From assembly GCA_023412435.1 (NCBI GenBank), contig JAEYNS010000222.1, positions 1-6,908 on the forward strand: a stretch of 6,908 bases of DNA, written 5' to 3'. This stretch comes from Actinomycetes bacterium. Its GTDB lineage: Bacteria; Actinomycetota; Actinomycetes; Propionibacteriales; Propionibacteriaceae. The translations under genes and the position numbers were made by a program. Positions 1 through 6,675 of this stretch are shown here, piece by piece. Position 1 is the first letter of the stretch; every line of letters begins with the position of its first letter. Under the pieces are notes generated by a model. That model saw only the letters and a program-made list of their open reading frames with translations. It ran no database searches and was not told the origin of the DNA.

Positions 1-9
1 GCGCGCGGC

Positions 10-15
10 CATACT
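10..15 (+). promoter_or_regulatory. Candidate -10 box of a leaderless promoter for the MocR gene
   Basis: CATACT lies 6 nt before GTG at 22, the spacing expected if transcription starts at the first base of the start codon. Any -35 box would fall left of the window. There is no clear Shine-Dalgarno sequence ahead of GTG 22 or ATG 37, which agrees with a leaderless start but does not prove it. Confidence 0.35.
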
Positions 16-21
16 CGAGCT

Positions 22-1419
22 GTGCTCGCCGCGCGGATGGACGCAGCCGAACTCAGCCGCATGCTGGGTGGGTGGTCCGAGCCGGGAGCCCTGCTCCCGG
101 AAGCGCTCGCCGGGGCGGTGATCGGGCTCATCCACGCCGGTTTCGTGCCTCCCGGCAGTGCGCTGCCCGCCCAACGCGACTGCGCGGCGGCGCTGGGGGT
201 GTCCCGCGGCACAATCGTCTCCGCCTGGGCGACGCTGGAAGCCCGCGGTTACCTGGTGTCGACCCGGGGGTCGGGCTGCCGGGTGCGCTCCGGCTCCGCT
301 GGTGCAACCGCCCTGGTCGACGGCCGGCTGTTCTCCTTCACCCGGACCCAGGCGGACGTCATCGATCTGTCCACCGGAGCCCTTCCGGCCTCGCCGGTCG
401 TCAGGGAGGCCCTGGCTTCGTTGCGCGAGGATGAAGCCCTGCCGTACCTGGACACCGACGGCTACTTCCCGGCGGGGCTGCCGGTGCTGCGCCGTGCCAT
501 CGCCGAGCACCTCAGCCGGGACGGCCTCCCGACCGAGCCGGAGGAGGTCCTGGTGACCGCGGGGTCGCAGCAGGCGACCTTCCTGTCGCTCCGCAGCCTC
601 GTCCAGGCCGGGGACCTCACGCTGGTGGAGGATCCGAGCTATCGGGGCGCGCTGGAGGTGCTGCGCACCCTCGGAGCCCGGATCGAGGGCATCAGGACCA
701 CTCACGAGGGGCTCGACCTCGGGCTGGTCGAGCGGGCGCTCGCGCGTCGGCCGGTAGCTCTCCACTGCCAGACCAGCATCCACAATCCGACCGGCCAGAC
801 CATGTCGTCCCGTGCCCGGTCCGACCTCGCCGACCTGATCGCGCGGTACGGGGTCGTCACTGTCGAGGACTGCTGCTCCTACGACCTCACCCTGGACGGG
901 CCGCCCGCCCAGACTCTGGCCAGGCTCGTCGATCCGGAGCTGCTGATCAGCGTGGGCACCTTCTCGAAGCTGTTCTGGGGAGGGATCAGGGTGGGCTGGA
1001 TCCGGTCGTCGCAGAACCACATCCGACGACTCCTGGAACTCCGCAAGGTTGAGGATCTCGCCACCTCCGTGATCGACCAGCTCCTCGGCATCCGGCTCCT
1101 CCGCCGGGCGCAGGAGGCGCGACGGCAGCGCCGGGAGATGCTCGCCGCCCACCTGGCCAGTACCGAGGAAGCGGTCCGTGCCCGCTTCCCGGACTGGGCC
1201 TGGCACCGGATCAAGGGTGGCTCGGGGCTGTGGGTGGACACCGGCCGAGACGCACTGGCGCTGGCGGAGACCGCCCGGCGCTCCGGCGTGAAGCTCGCAC
1301 CGGGTCCGCGGTTCTCCGCCTACGACGGTCACCGGTCGATGCTGCGGCTGCCCCTGTGGCATGAGCCGGACCTTCTCGCCCGCGCGTTGGACACGGTCGC
1401 CGGCGCCGCGCGGCACTGA
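22..1419 (+). CDS. MocR-type GntR-family regulator with aminotransferase-like domain
   Basis: A transcription factor of the MocR/PdxR subfamily: an N-terminal GntR winged helix fused to a fold-type I aminotransferase-like domain that binds PLP and senses an effector rather than acting mainly as an enzyme. Seen in the sequence (465 aa from GTG at 22): recognition helix around LGVSRGT (58-64) and wing RGSG (82-85); then the PLP domain from about 109, with HNPTGQT (254-260), Asp283 for the pyridine nitrogen, Tyr287, the Schiff-base lysine in GTFSK (Lys316), and an Arg442 fitting the substrate carboxylate. All key PLP residues are present. The start is uncertain: no in-frame stop precedes it in the window, GTG 22 sits 6 nt after a CATACT box (leaderless), and ATG 37 is an alternative. 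MocR regulators often control a neighbouring transporter or PLP/amino-acid gene; no such partner is visible here, so its target probably lies left of the window. Family call firm, effector unknown. Confidence 0.92.
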   Translation: MLAARMDAAELSRMLGGWSEPGALLPEALAGAVIGLIHAGFVPPGSALPAQRDCAAALGVSRGTIVSAWATLEARGYLVSTRGSGCRVRSGSAGATALVDGRLFSFTRTQADVIDLSTGALPASPVVREALASLREDEALPYLDTDGYFPAGLPVLRRAIAEHLSRDGLPTEPEEVLVTAGSQQATFLSLRSLVQAGDLTLVEDPSYRGALEVLRTLGARIEGIRTTHEGLDLGLVERALARRPVALHCQTSIHNPTGQTMSSRARSDLADLIARYGVVTVEDCCSYDLTLDGPPAQTLARLVDPELLISVGTFSKLFWGGIRVGWIRSSQNHIRRLLELRKVEDLATSVIDQLLGIRLLRRAQEARRQRREMLAAHLASTEEAVRARFPDWAWHRIKGGSGLWVDTGRDALALAETARRSGVKLAPGPRFSAYDGHRSMLRLPLWHEPDLLARALDTVAGAARH

Positions 1420-1463
1420 GGTGCGGGGACGGGCCGCTCCGCGCGAGCCTGCACCATTCTGGA

Positions 1464-1484
1464 CGGCGCCACCGGGTGGCTCCG
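1464..1484 (+). terminator. Weak terminator-like hairpin after the MocR gene
   Basis: GCCAC (1468-1472) and GTGGC (1476-1480) pair around a CGG loop. The stem continues for three more pairs (1464-1466 with 1482-1484) past one mismatch. There is no following T tract, as is common in high-GC actinomycetes. It lies in the 116-nt gap between the MocR gene and the PAC2 gene and could end the first transcript, but the stem is short. Confidence 0.3.
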
Positions 1485-1522
1485 CCGAGAGCGCAATCCG
1501 GCCCATCAAGGGAGTCGGCGGG

Positions 1523-1528
1523 TACAGT
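1523..1528 (+). promoter_or_regulatory. -10 box (TACAGT) of a leaderless promoter for the PAC2-tesB operon
   Basis: TACAGT matches the actinobacterial TANNNT -10 form and is followed by exactly 7 nt (1529-1535) and then GTG at 1536. That is the standard geometry for a transcript beginning at its own start codon. No convincing -35 box is seen 17-18 nt upstream, which is usual for such promoters. The match decides the start chosen for the PAC2 gene. Confidence 0.5.
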
Positions 1529-1535
1529 GGCGAGC

Positions 1536-2435
1536 GTGCTGGATCCACGGCTGCTGTACACGCTCAACCCGCAGGTGTGGGAGTCTCTGGGCGGGCACGA
1601 ACCGGCCCTGTTGCACCTGCTCGACGGCTACATCGACGCCGGAGCGGTGATCCACACGACCGCCCGCTACTTGCTTGAGCAGTGCGAGCACGAGGTCCTC
1701 GTCGAGTTCGACCACGACCAGCTCCACGACTACCGCTCTCGCCGTCCGCAGATGGTCTTCGACACCAATCACTGGGTCTCGCTGACTGATTACTCGCTGC
1801 TGCTGTACAAGGTGACCGACGCCAGGGGCACGCCGTTCCTGCTGCTGACCGGCCCCGAGCCGGACATGCAGTGGAACCGGGCCAGCGCAGCGATCCTCGG
1901 CCTGGCCGAGCGGCTGCACGTCTCCAGCGTGATCGGCGTCGGGGGAATCCCGATGGCGGTGCCGCACACCCGTCCGACGCTCGTCACGGCGCACGCCACC
2001 GACCCCGACCTGGTCAGCGGGAACCCGATGTGGATCGACCGCGTACAGCTTCCCGGCAGCTTCTCGCACATGCTCGAGTTCCGGGCCGGCGAGGCGGGCT
2101 TGCTGGGACGCGGCTTCGTCGCCCACGTCCCGCACTACCTCGCCCAGACCGCCTTCCCGCAGGCCACGGCCGCAGTGCTGGCCCGGATCGCCGAGGCCAC
2201 GGGGCTTGAGTTCCCCACCGAGGATCTCGCCGAGCGGGCTGCTGCGAACCTCGCGACGATCGCGTCCGAGACCGCGGACGACGCGGACTTCCCCGCGGTC
2301 GTGACCGCTCTCGAGGAGCAGTACGACCAGCTCAGGTCCAGCGCCACACCGCGGGTGCCCAGCGCCGAGGAGATCGGCGCCGCGGTCGAGCAGTTCCTGG
2401 CTGAGCAGGACCCGCCTCCCGACTTCCGGCGCTGA
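1536..2435 (+). CDS. PAC2-family (proteasome assembly chaperone 2-like) protein
   Basis: A member of the PAC2 family, related to eukaryotic proteasome assembly chaperone 2 and archaeal PbaA; the role of the bacterial members is not established. Family features seen: an opening LDPRLLYTLNP strand, LLDGYIDAG, the DYRSRRP signature (65-71), FLLLTGPEPDMQW, and the loop IPMAVPHTRP starting at 138. A charged, mostly helical tail follows from about 215. There is no signal peptide or membrane segment, so it is probably cytosolic. The last residues (PPPDFRR) do not form the HbYX motif by which proteasome activators dock, so direct gate opening is not supported by sequence. Start: GTG 1536 (299 aa) fits the leaderless promoter and the family N-terminus; GTG 1527 (302 aa) and GTG or ATG codons further upstream are possible but add residues unlike the family. 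It is followed closely by the thioesterase gene. It resembles M. tuberculosis Rv2714/Rv2125 as recalled. Confidence 0.9.
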   Translation: MLDPRLLYTLNPQVWESLGGHEPALLHLLDGYIDAGAVIHTTARYLLEQCEHEVLVEFDHDQLHDYRSRRPQMVFDTNHWVSLTDYSLLLYKVTDARGTPFLLLTGPEPDMQWNRASAAILGLAERLHVSSVIGVGGIPMAVPHTRPTLVTAHATDPDLVSGNPMWIDRVQLPGSFSHMLEFRAGEAGLLGRGFVAHVPHYLAQTAFPQATAAVLARIAEATGLEFPTEDLAERAAANLATIASETADDADFPAVVTALEEQYDQLRSSATPRVPSAEEIGAAVEQFLAEQDPPPDFRR

Positions 2436-2440
2436 CCCCG

Positions 2441-3316
2441 GTGCCGCAGACCGTCACGCAGCTGATCGCGCTGCTGGACCTCGACCGGCGCTCGCAGGAC
2501 GAGTTCGTCGGCGCGGCCGACGAGAACTCGGCGCGGCAGCGGGTCTTCGGCGGGCAGGTGCTCGCGCAGGCGCTGACCGCCGCCTACCAGACCGTGCCGG
2601 AGCAGCGGCGGGCGCACTCGCTGTCGTCCTACTTCGTCCGGCCGGGGCTGGCCGGCGTCCCGATCACCTACCGCATCGAGGAGGTGCGGGACGGCCGGAG
2701 CTTCTCCACCAGACGAGTCGTGGCCACCCAGGCCGAGCGGGTGATCTTCTTCATGGCCGCCTCCTTCCACCTGCTGGAGCCCGGCCTCAACCACGCCGAC
2801 GCGGCGCCCACCCGGGTCCCGCCACCCGAGGACTGCCCGCCGCTGTCGGAGGTGCTGGGAGCCAGGTCGCGCCGCTCAGCCGACGCCTGGCGGCAGGAAT
2901 GGGGCGTGCTGGAGACCCGCTTCGCCTCCGACACGACCACCGTCGGGCCGGGCAAGGACGCCGCCATGAAGGTGTGGGTGCGTGCCGAGAGCCCGCTGCC
3001 CGGTGACCCGCGGCTGCACCAAGCGGTGCTGGCCTACCTGTCCGACCTGACGCTGCTCGCGGTCAGCACCGTCCCGCACCCTGTGGAGTTCGCCGGACCA
3101 GGCATGCAGGCCGCGTCGATCAACCACGCGATGTGGTTCCACCGGGCCGCCAGGGCTGACGAGTGGCTGCTCTACGACCAGATCTCGCCGTCGGCATCCG
3201 CCGGCCTCGGCTTCTCCTTCGGCCGGCTGTTCTCCGGCGGCCAGCTGGTGGCGTCCTGCGCCCAGGAGGGGCTGATCCGGATCACCGACCCGTCCGAGCT
3301 GATCGGCCACGCCTGA
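2441..3316 (+). CDS. tesB: Acyl-CoA thioesterase II (TesB family)
   Basis: Hydrolyses acyl-CoA to free fatty acid and CoA in the cytosol; it has the double hot-dog fold. At 291 aa it matches the usual length (E. coli TesB is about 286). Seen: N-terminal hot-dog with RQRVFGGQVLAQAL (33-46) and SLSSYFVRPG; C-terminal hot-dog carrying the catalytic set Asp202 (in YLSDLTLL), Ser226 (in AASINHAMW) and Gln275 (in CAQEG). These align with E. coli Asp204, Thr228 and Gln278, with spacings of 24 and 49 against 24 and 50. Thr to Ser is conservative; the Asp that usually precedes HxMWFHR is Asn228 here. Start GTG 2441 is 5 nt beyond the PAC2 stop and has no Shine-Dalgarno sequence, so translation is probably coupled to the PAC2 gene. 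Its natural substrates cannot be told from the sequence; housekeeping control of acyl-CoA pools or beta-oxidation intermediates is the usual inference. Confidence 0.93.
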   Translation: MPQTVTQLIALLDLDRRSQDEFVGAADENSARQRVFGGQVLAQALTAAYQTVPEQRRAHSLSSYFVRPGLAGVPITYRIEEVRDGRSFSTRRVVATQAERVIFFMAASFHLLEPGLNHADAAPTRVPPPEDCPPLSEVLGARSRRSADAWRQEWGVLETRFASDTTTVGPGKDAAMKVWVRAESPLPGDPRLHQAVLAYLSDLTLLAVSTVPHPVEFAGPGMQAASINHAMWFHRAARADEWLLYDQISPSASAGLGFSFGRLFSGGQLVASCAQEGLIRITDPSELIGHA

Positions 3317-3360
3317 GCGGAGACTTCTGGCCGTCCTCGGCCGGATCGGTCCTCCCGGGA

Positions 3361-3400
3361 CGGCAAACGGCGTCCCGCCGAAGCAGGACGCCGTTCGCCG
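3361..3400. terminator. Strong GC-rich hairpin between convergent genes, likely bidirectional terminator
   Basis: AACGGCGTCC (3366-3375) is the exact reverse complement of GGACGCCGTT (3386-3395), with a 10-nt loop. After one A/C mismatch four more pairs follow (3361-3364 with 3397-3400). It lies in the 91-nt gap between the ends of the thioesterase gene (+) and the sigma-factor gene (-) and serves both directions by position. Neither side has a T tract, typical of actinomycete terminators. A second, competing pairing (3331-3337 with 3357-3363) overlaps its left arm. Confidence 0.65.
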
Positions 3401-3407
3401 CTGTGAC

Positions 3408-4361
3408 TCAGGCAGCAACCTCCGACTCGAGCCGGAGCTTCGTGATGGCGTGCCGCTCGATCTGGCGGACGCGCTCGGCGGTGATGCCCCAGATCGCCGC
3501 GATGTCGGCCAGCTTGGCCTGCCGGCCGTCCAGCAGCCCATAGCGTCGCCGGACCACGTCGGCGGACCGCTCGTCGAGCGTGCTGAGCATGGTGTCCAGT
3601 CGCTGACGGTCCTCGGCGTCCAGCACCACCTCGTCCGGCCCGGGGCTCATCTCGCGGGCCAGCAGGTCACCGAGCGCGGTGTCGCCGTCCTCCTCGACCG
3701 GGGCGTCCAGCGAGACGTGGTCGCGGGCCAGGCGCAGCAGGTCGATGATCTGCTCCTCGGGCAGGCCGAGCTCGTCGGCGATCTCGGACAGCTCGGGCTC
3801 GCGCCCGAACCGGCGCTCGAGGGTGCGGCGCACCGCCGACACCTGGTTGACCTGCTCGGCGACGTGCACAGGCAGCCGAACGATCCTGCCCTGCTGGGCG
3901 ATGCCGCGGGAGATCGACTGGCGGACCCACCAGGTGGCGTAGGTGGAGAACTTGAAGCCCTTGGTGAAGTCGAACTTCTCCACCGCCCTGATCAGCCCGG
4001 TGTTGCCCTCCTGGACCAGGTCGAGCAGAGGCATCTGCGAGCGGCCGTACTTGCGGGCGACGGAAACCACCAGCCGCAGGTTCGCGGTGATGAAGCGCTG
4101 CATCGCGGCATCGCCCTCGGCGGCGATCTGTTCGAGCTCGTCGCGGGTGGCCGAGACCTTGTGCTGCGCACGCTCGTCGGCGGGGAGCCTGTCGTCCAGC
4201 AGGGCGCGAGCGTACTGACCTGCCTCGATCGCCCGCGCGAGTTCGACCTCCTCGGCTGCGGTCAGCAGAGGAGTCTTGGCAATCCCGTCGAGGTAGAGCC
4301 CGACCGCATCCTTGCCGTCGATGCCGTCGTTGAGTCGTACCCGGTGTGCAGTAGAGATCAA
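3408..4361 (-). CDS. Group 2 sigma-70 factor (SigB/Hrd-like)
   Basis: An RNA polymerase sigma subunit of the RpoD-related non-essential class. It has 317 aa and no region 1.1, as in group 2 factors such as mycobacterial SigB (about 323 aa) and Streptomyces Hrd proteins. Seen: region 1.2 (about 17-50); region 2 (about 87-157) with NLRLVVSVARKYG, DLVQEGNTGLIRAVEKFD and the -10 reading helix TWWVRQSIS (Trp144, Trp145, Gln148, Ser151); region 3 (160-235) opening with VRLPVHVAEQVNQ; region 4 (255-312) with helix-turn-helix 283-309. The -35-contacting helix reads ITAERVRQIE, with Ala295 where most RpoD-type factors have Arg. The start is TTG 4361, supported by GAAAGGA 6 nt upstream. It faces the thioesterase gene across a terminator and lies downstream of the peptidase gene on the same strand. 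Likely a general stress or stationary-phase sigma factor; whether it is the SigB ortholog or a paralogue cannot be settled here. Confidence 0.95.
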   Translation of the reverse strand: MISTAHRVRLNDGIDGKDAVGLYLDGIAKTPLLTAAEEVELARAIEAGQYARALLDDRLPADERAQHKVSATRDELEQIAAEGDAAMQRFITANLRLVVSVARKYGRSQMPLLDLVQEGNTGLIRAVEKFDFTKGFKFSTYATWWVRQSISRGIAQQGRIVRLPVHVAEQVNQVSAVRRTLERRFGREPELSEIADELGLPEEQIIDLLRLARDHVSLDAPVEEDGDTALGDLLAREMSPGPDEVVLDAEDRQRLDTMLSTLDERSADVVRRRYGLLDGRQAKLADIAAIWGITAERVRQIERHAITKLRLESEVAA

Positions 4362-4367
4362 GGTTGT

Positions 4368-4374
4368 TCCTTTC
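4368..4374 (-). promoter_or_regulatory. Ribosome binding site fixing the TTG start of the sigma factor
   Basis: GAAAGGA on the minus strand, then 6 nt, then TTG at 4361-4359. It is the clearest Shine-Dalgarno sequence in the window and the main reason to accept TTG as the start codon, since no ATG or GTG lies nearby in frame. Confidence 0.75.
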
Positions 4375-4419
4375 GCTCGGCATCAAGTACAACGGCACCG
4401 ACCGCGTTTTTCTGCCCCA

Positions 4420-4444
4420 GTACCCTGTGCGGGGACTCCGAACC
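4420..4444 (-). promoter_or_regulatory. Candidate SigF/SigB-type stress promoter upstream of the sigma factor
   Basis: On the minus strand GGTT (4444-4441), a 15-nt spacer, and GGGTAC (4425-4420). This fits the form described for actinobacterial SigF and Streptomyces SigB promoters (GTTT-like box, about 14-17 nt, GGGTA). Transcription would begin near 4413, leaving a leader of about 50 nt that contains the ribosome binding site. No TANNNT housekeeping -10 box with a -35 partner is evident in the same 180 nt. The rest of the 4362-4541 gap shows no gene. The match is short, so chance is possible. Confidence 0.4.
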
Positions 4445-4510
4445 GCCCCCACGGGCGTAATCCAAGACCCTGGTCGTACAGCGGGTACACCTATGGGCCG
4501 ATCCCCGCTC

Positions 4511-4540
4511 AGCGCGCGCTCAGCCGGACCAGAGCCGGCT
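4511..4540 (-). terminator. Possible terminator hairpin after oligopeptidase B
   Basis: Just past the peptidase stop, AGCCGG (4522-4527) pairs with CCGGCT (4535-4540) around a 7-nt loop, followed in the minus direction by the 10-nt palindrome AGCGCGCGCT (4511-4520). There is no T tract. It may end peptidase transcription before the sigma gene; it is too weak to exclude read-through into it. Confidence 0.35.
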
Positions 4541-4541
4541 C

Positions 4542-6668
4542 TCAGGATCCGGTGGCCGGTGTGGTCTGCCGGATCAGCCAGGCGTACTCGAAGGCGATGT
4601 CCCGCCACACCGCGTAGCGGCCGGAGACGCCGCCGTGGCCCGCCACCAGTTCGGTCTTCAGCAGCAGCCGGTCCGTCAGGCCGGCCTCGTGCCGTAGCCG
4701 GGCCACCCACTTGGCGGGTTCGGTCACCTCGACCCGGGTGTCGTTGAGGGATGCGGTCACCAGCACCGCCGGGTAGTCCCGGCGCGCGACGTTCTCATAG
4801 GGGGAGTACGTCGTCATCAGCCGGTAGGCCTCGGGGTCGTGCAGCGGGTCGCCCCACTCCTCCCACTCCGTGACGGTGAGCGGCAGGTCGGGGTCGAGCA
4901 CGGTGTTCAGCGGGTCGACGAACGGCACCTGGGCGTGGACGGCGGCGAAGGCATCCGGTGCCTGGTTGATCGCCGCGCCGACGAGCAGCCCGCCGGCGCT
5001 GCCGCCGGCGGCGGCCAGCCGCCCGACGCAGGTCACGCGTGTCGCCACCAGGTGGCGGGCCCAAGCCACGAAGTCGCTGAAGGTGTTCGGCTTCCGGTCG
5101 AGCTTGCCGGCCTCGTACCAGGCCCTGCCCAGTTCGCCGCCGCCGCGGACGTGCGCGATCGCGTAGACGTAGCCACGGTCCAGCAGGCTGAGCCGTGGGA
5201 TCGAGAACTGGAAGGGGTAGCTCACCTCGTAGGCGCCGTAGCCCACCAGCAGGCAGCCCGCGGTGCCGTCCAGCGGGGTGTCCGCCCTGCTCACCAGCGA
5301 GATCGGGATCTTCGTCCCGTCCGCTGCGGTAGCCCAGTCGCGGCGCTGGACGTAGTCGCCGGGTCGGTACTGCCCGAACTGCGGGTGGTCGAGCACGGGG
5401 CGGTGCTTGAGCACGCGCAGTTCGCCGGTGTCGAGCAGGTAGTCGATCACCTGTTCCGGGGTGACCAGCGACTGGTAGGAGAGCCGGATCCGGTCGGTGT
5501 CGGCATCTTCGGAGCCATCGGCGTCGACCTGGTAGAGCACCTCGCCGAAGTCGATCTCGTGGCCCTCGCCCACCGCGCCGTCCGACCCCACGGGGCGCAC
5601 CACCACGCGGACCAGCCCGTCGCGGCGCAGGCTCGCCACCAGGGCGCGGTCGTAGGCCGACACGTCGAGCAGCCGGACGCCGGGCTCGCCTGGCCACAGC
5701 GGCTCCCAATCGGCCTCGGAGGTTGCCGACAGCGGGGCTGTGGCCAGTGCGAAGTCGGGTGCACCGTCGTTGTGGACGATGAAGAGCCGATCGCCGGCCA
5801 CTTCGACGTCGTACTCCACCCCGGGACGCCGGGGGGTCACGACCCGGGGCCGGGCGGTATGGTCGGCGGCCTCGACCAGCAGCGTCTCGCTGCTCGTCTT
5901 GCTGCCCAGCGCGATCACCACCCAGCGGTGGTCACGGCTGCTGCCGAGTTCCATCCAGAACCGCTCGTCCGGCTCGTGGTGCAGGAGAAGGTCGTCCGTG
6001 CCGCCCAGGACGTGCCGATGCGCGGTGTCGGGCCGCCAGGCGTCGTCAAGGGTCAGGTAGCAGAAGCTGTCATCGCCGCCCCAGCAGCCGCCGGCGGCGA
6101 CCCCCGTGAGGGTGTCGGGCAGCAACTGCCCGGTGCGCAGGTCGAGGAAGCGGGCGTCGAAGCGTTCGTCGCCGGCCGTGTCGACGGAGTAGGCCAGCAG
6201 GTCGCCGCCGGGGGAGACCAGCAACGTTCCGAGTGCGAAGAAGGCCGAGCCGACCGCCAGCGCGTTGCAGTCGAGCAGCAGTTCCTCGCCGCCGGGCAGT
6301 GTCGCCGGGTCGGGGAGGTGGTCCCGATCGGTTGCGGGCGCCCGGTGATAGCTGGGGTAGTTCAGACCTTCGACGGTGCGCGCGTAGTACCAGAAGCAGC
6401 GGCCGTCGGTGTGCCGGACGAACTCGGGCACGGAGAGGTCGGTCTGCAGGGTGCGCGCCGCAATGTCGGCGTAGACCTCCTGCCGCAGCGCCTCCTGGCT
6501 GGCCGTCACGGTCTCGGTGAAGGCGTTCTCGGCAGCGAGGTAGGCCAACAGCGCCGGGTCGTCCTTGTCGCGCATCCAGGCGTACGGATCCGTCACCCGG
6601 TCGCCGTGGACCTCACGGGTGTGCGGCCGGCGCGGCGCGGTGGGTGGGACAGGACTGTCAACGTGCAT
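4542..6668 (-). CDS. ptrB: Oligopeptidase B (protease II), S9A prolyl oligopeptidase family
   Basis: A cytosolic serine peptidase that cuts short peptides after Arg or Lys. It has 708 aa, close to the usual 690-720. Seen: N-terminal segment with DPYAWMRD; a seven-bladed propeller region (about 80-430) that limits substrate size; the motif AHVRGGGELGRAWYEAGK; then the alpha/beta-hydrolase domain with Ser557 in GGSAGG, Asp643 in SLNDTRVEV and His678 in VAGHGGVSG. Triad spacing (86 and 35) matches E. coli protease II (532/617/652). Glu601 and Glu603 in TEWEEWGDP align with the two acidic residues that set basic P1 specificity, which supports oligopeptidase B over a true prolyl oligopeptidase. 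No signal peptide. Start ATG 6668 is 7 nt after a TAGGGT box; the frame stays open for 57 more codons upstream, but these lack family character and cross the promoter region. Likely role: breakdown of basic peptides. Confidence 0.94.
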   Translation of the reverse strand: MHVDSPVPPTAPRRPHTREVHGDRVTDPYAWMRDKDDPALLAYLAAENAFTETVTASQEALRQEVYADIAARTLQTDLSVPEFVRHTDGRCFWYYARTVEGLNYPSYHRAPATDRDHLPDPATLPGGEELLLDCNALAVGSAFFALGTLLVSPGGDLLAYSVDTAGDERFDARFLDLRTGQLLPDTLTGVAAGGCWGGDDSFCYLTLDDAWRPDTAHRHVLGGTDDLLLHHEPDERFWMELGSSRDHRWVVIALGSKTSSETLLVEAADHTARPRVVTPRRPGVEYDVEVAGDRLFIVHNDGAPDFALATAPLSATSEADWEPLWPGEPGVRLLDVSAYDRALVASLRRDGLVRVVVRPVGSDGAVGEGHEIDFGEVLYQVDADGSEDADTDRIRLSYQSLVTPEQVIDYLLDTGELRVLKHRPVLDHPQFGQYRPGDYVQRRDWATAADGTKIPISLVSRADTPLDGTAGCLLVGYGAYEVSYPFQFSIPRLSLLDRGYVYAIAHVRGGGELGRAWYEAGKLDRKPNTFSDFVAWARHLVATRVTCVGRLAAAGGSAGGLLVGAAINQAPDAFAAVHAQVPFVDPLNTVLDPDLPLTVTEWEEWGDPLHDPEAYRLMTTYSPYENVARRDYPAVLVTASLNDTRVEVTEPAKWVARLRHEAGLTDRLLLKTELVAGHGGVSGRYAVWRDIAFEYAWLIRQTTPATGS

Positions 6669-6675
6669 GGCAGGC

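Noticed and set aside
1476..1535. Longer PAC2 reading from upstream starts
   Set aside because: The extra residues are unlike the family N-terminus, overlap a hairpin and include the TACAGT box. GTG 1536 fits promoter spacing and homologues better.
3450..4460. A 336-codon open frame on the + strand, antisense to the sigma factor
   Set aside because: It is a mirror of the sigma gene's codon bias. No motif is visible, and the opposite strand carries an unmistakable sigma-70 protein.
4473..4492. Pair of GTAC-containing boxes in the gap upstream of the sigma gene, first read as a palindromic operator
   Set aside because: Base by base only the outer three positions pair, so it is not a real inverted repeat.
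3667..4710. A 347-codon minus-strand frame spanning the sigma gene, the gap and the ptrB end
   Set aside because: It overlaps two real genes in a different frame, with an Arg/Pro/Gly-rich product typical of out-of-frame high-GC translation.
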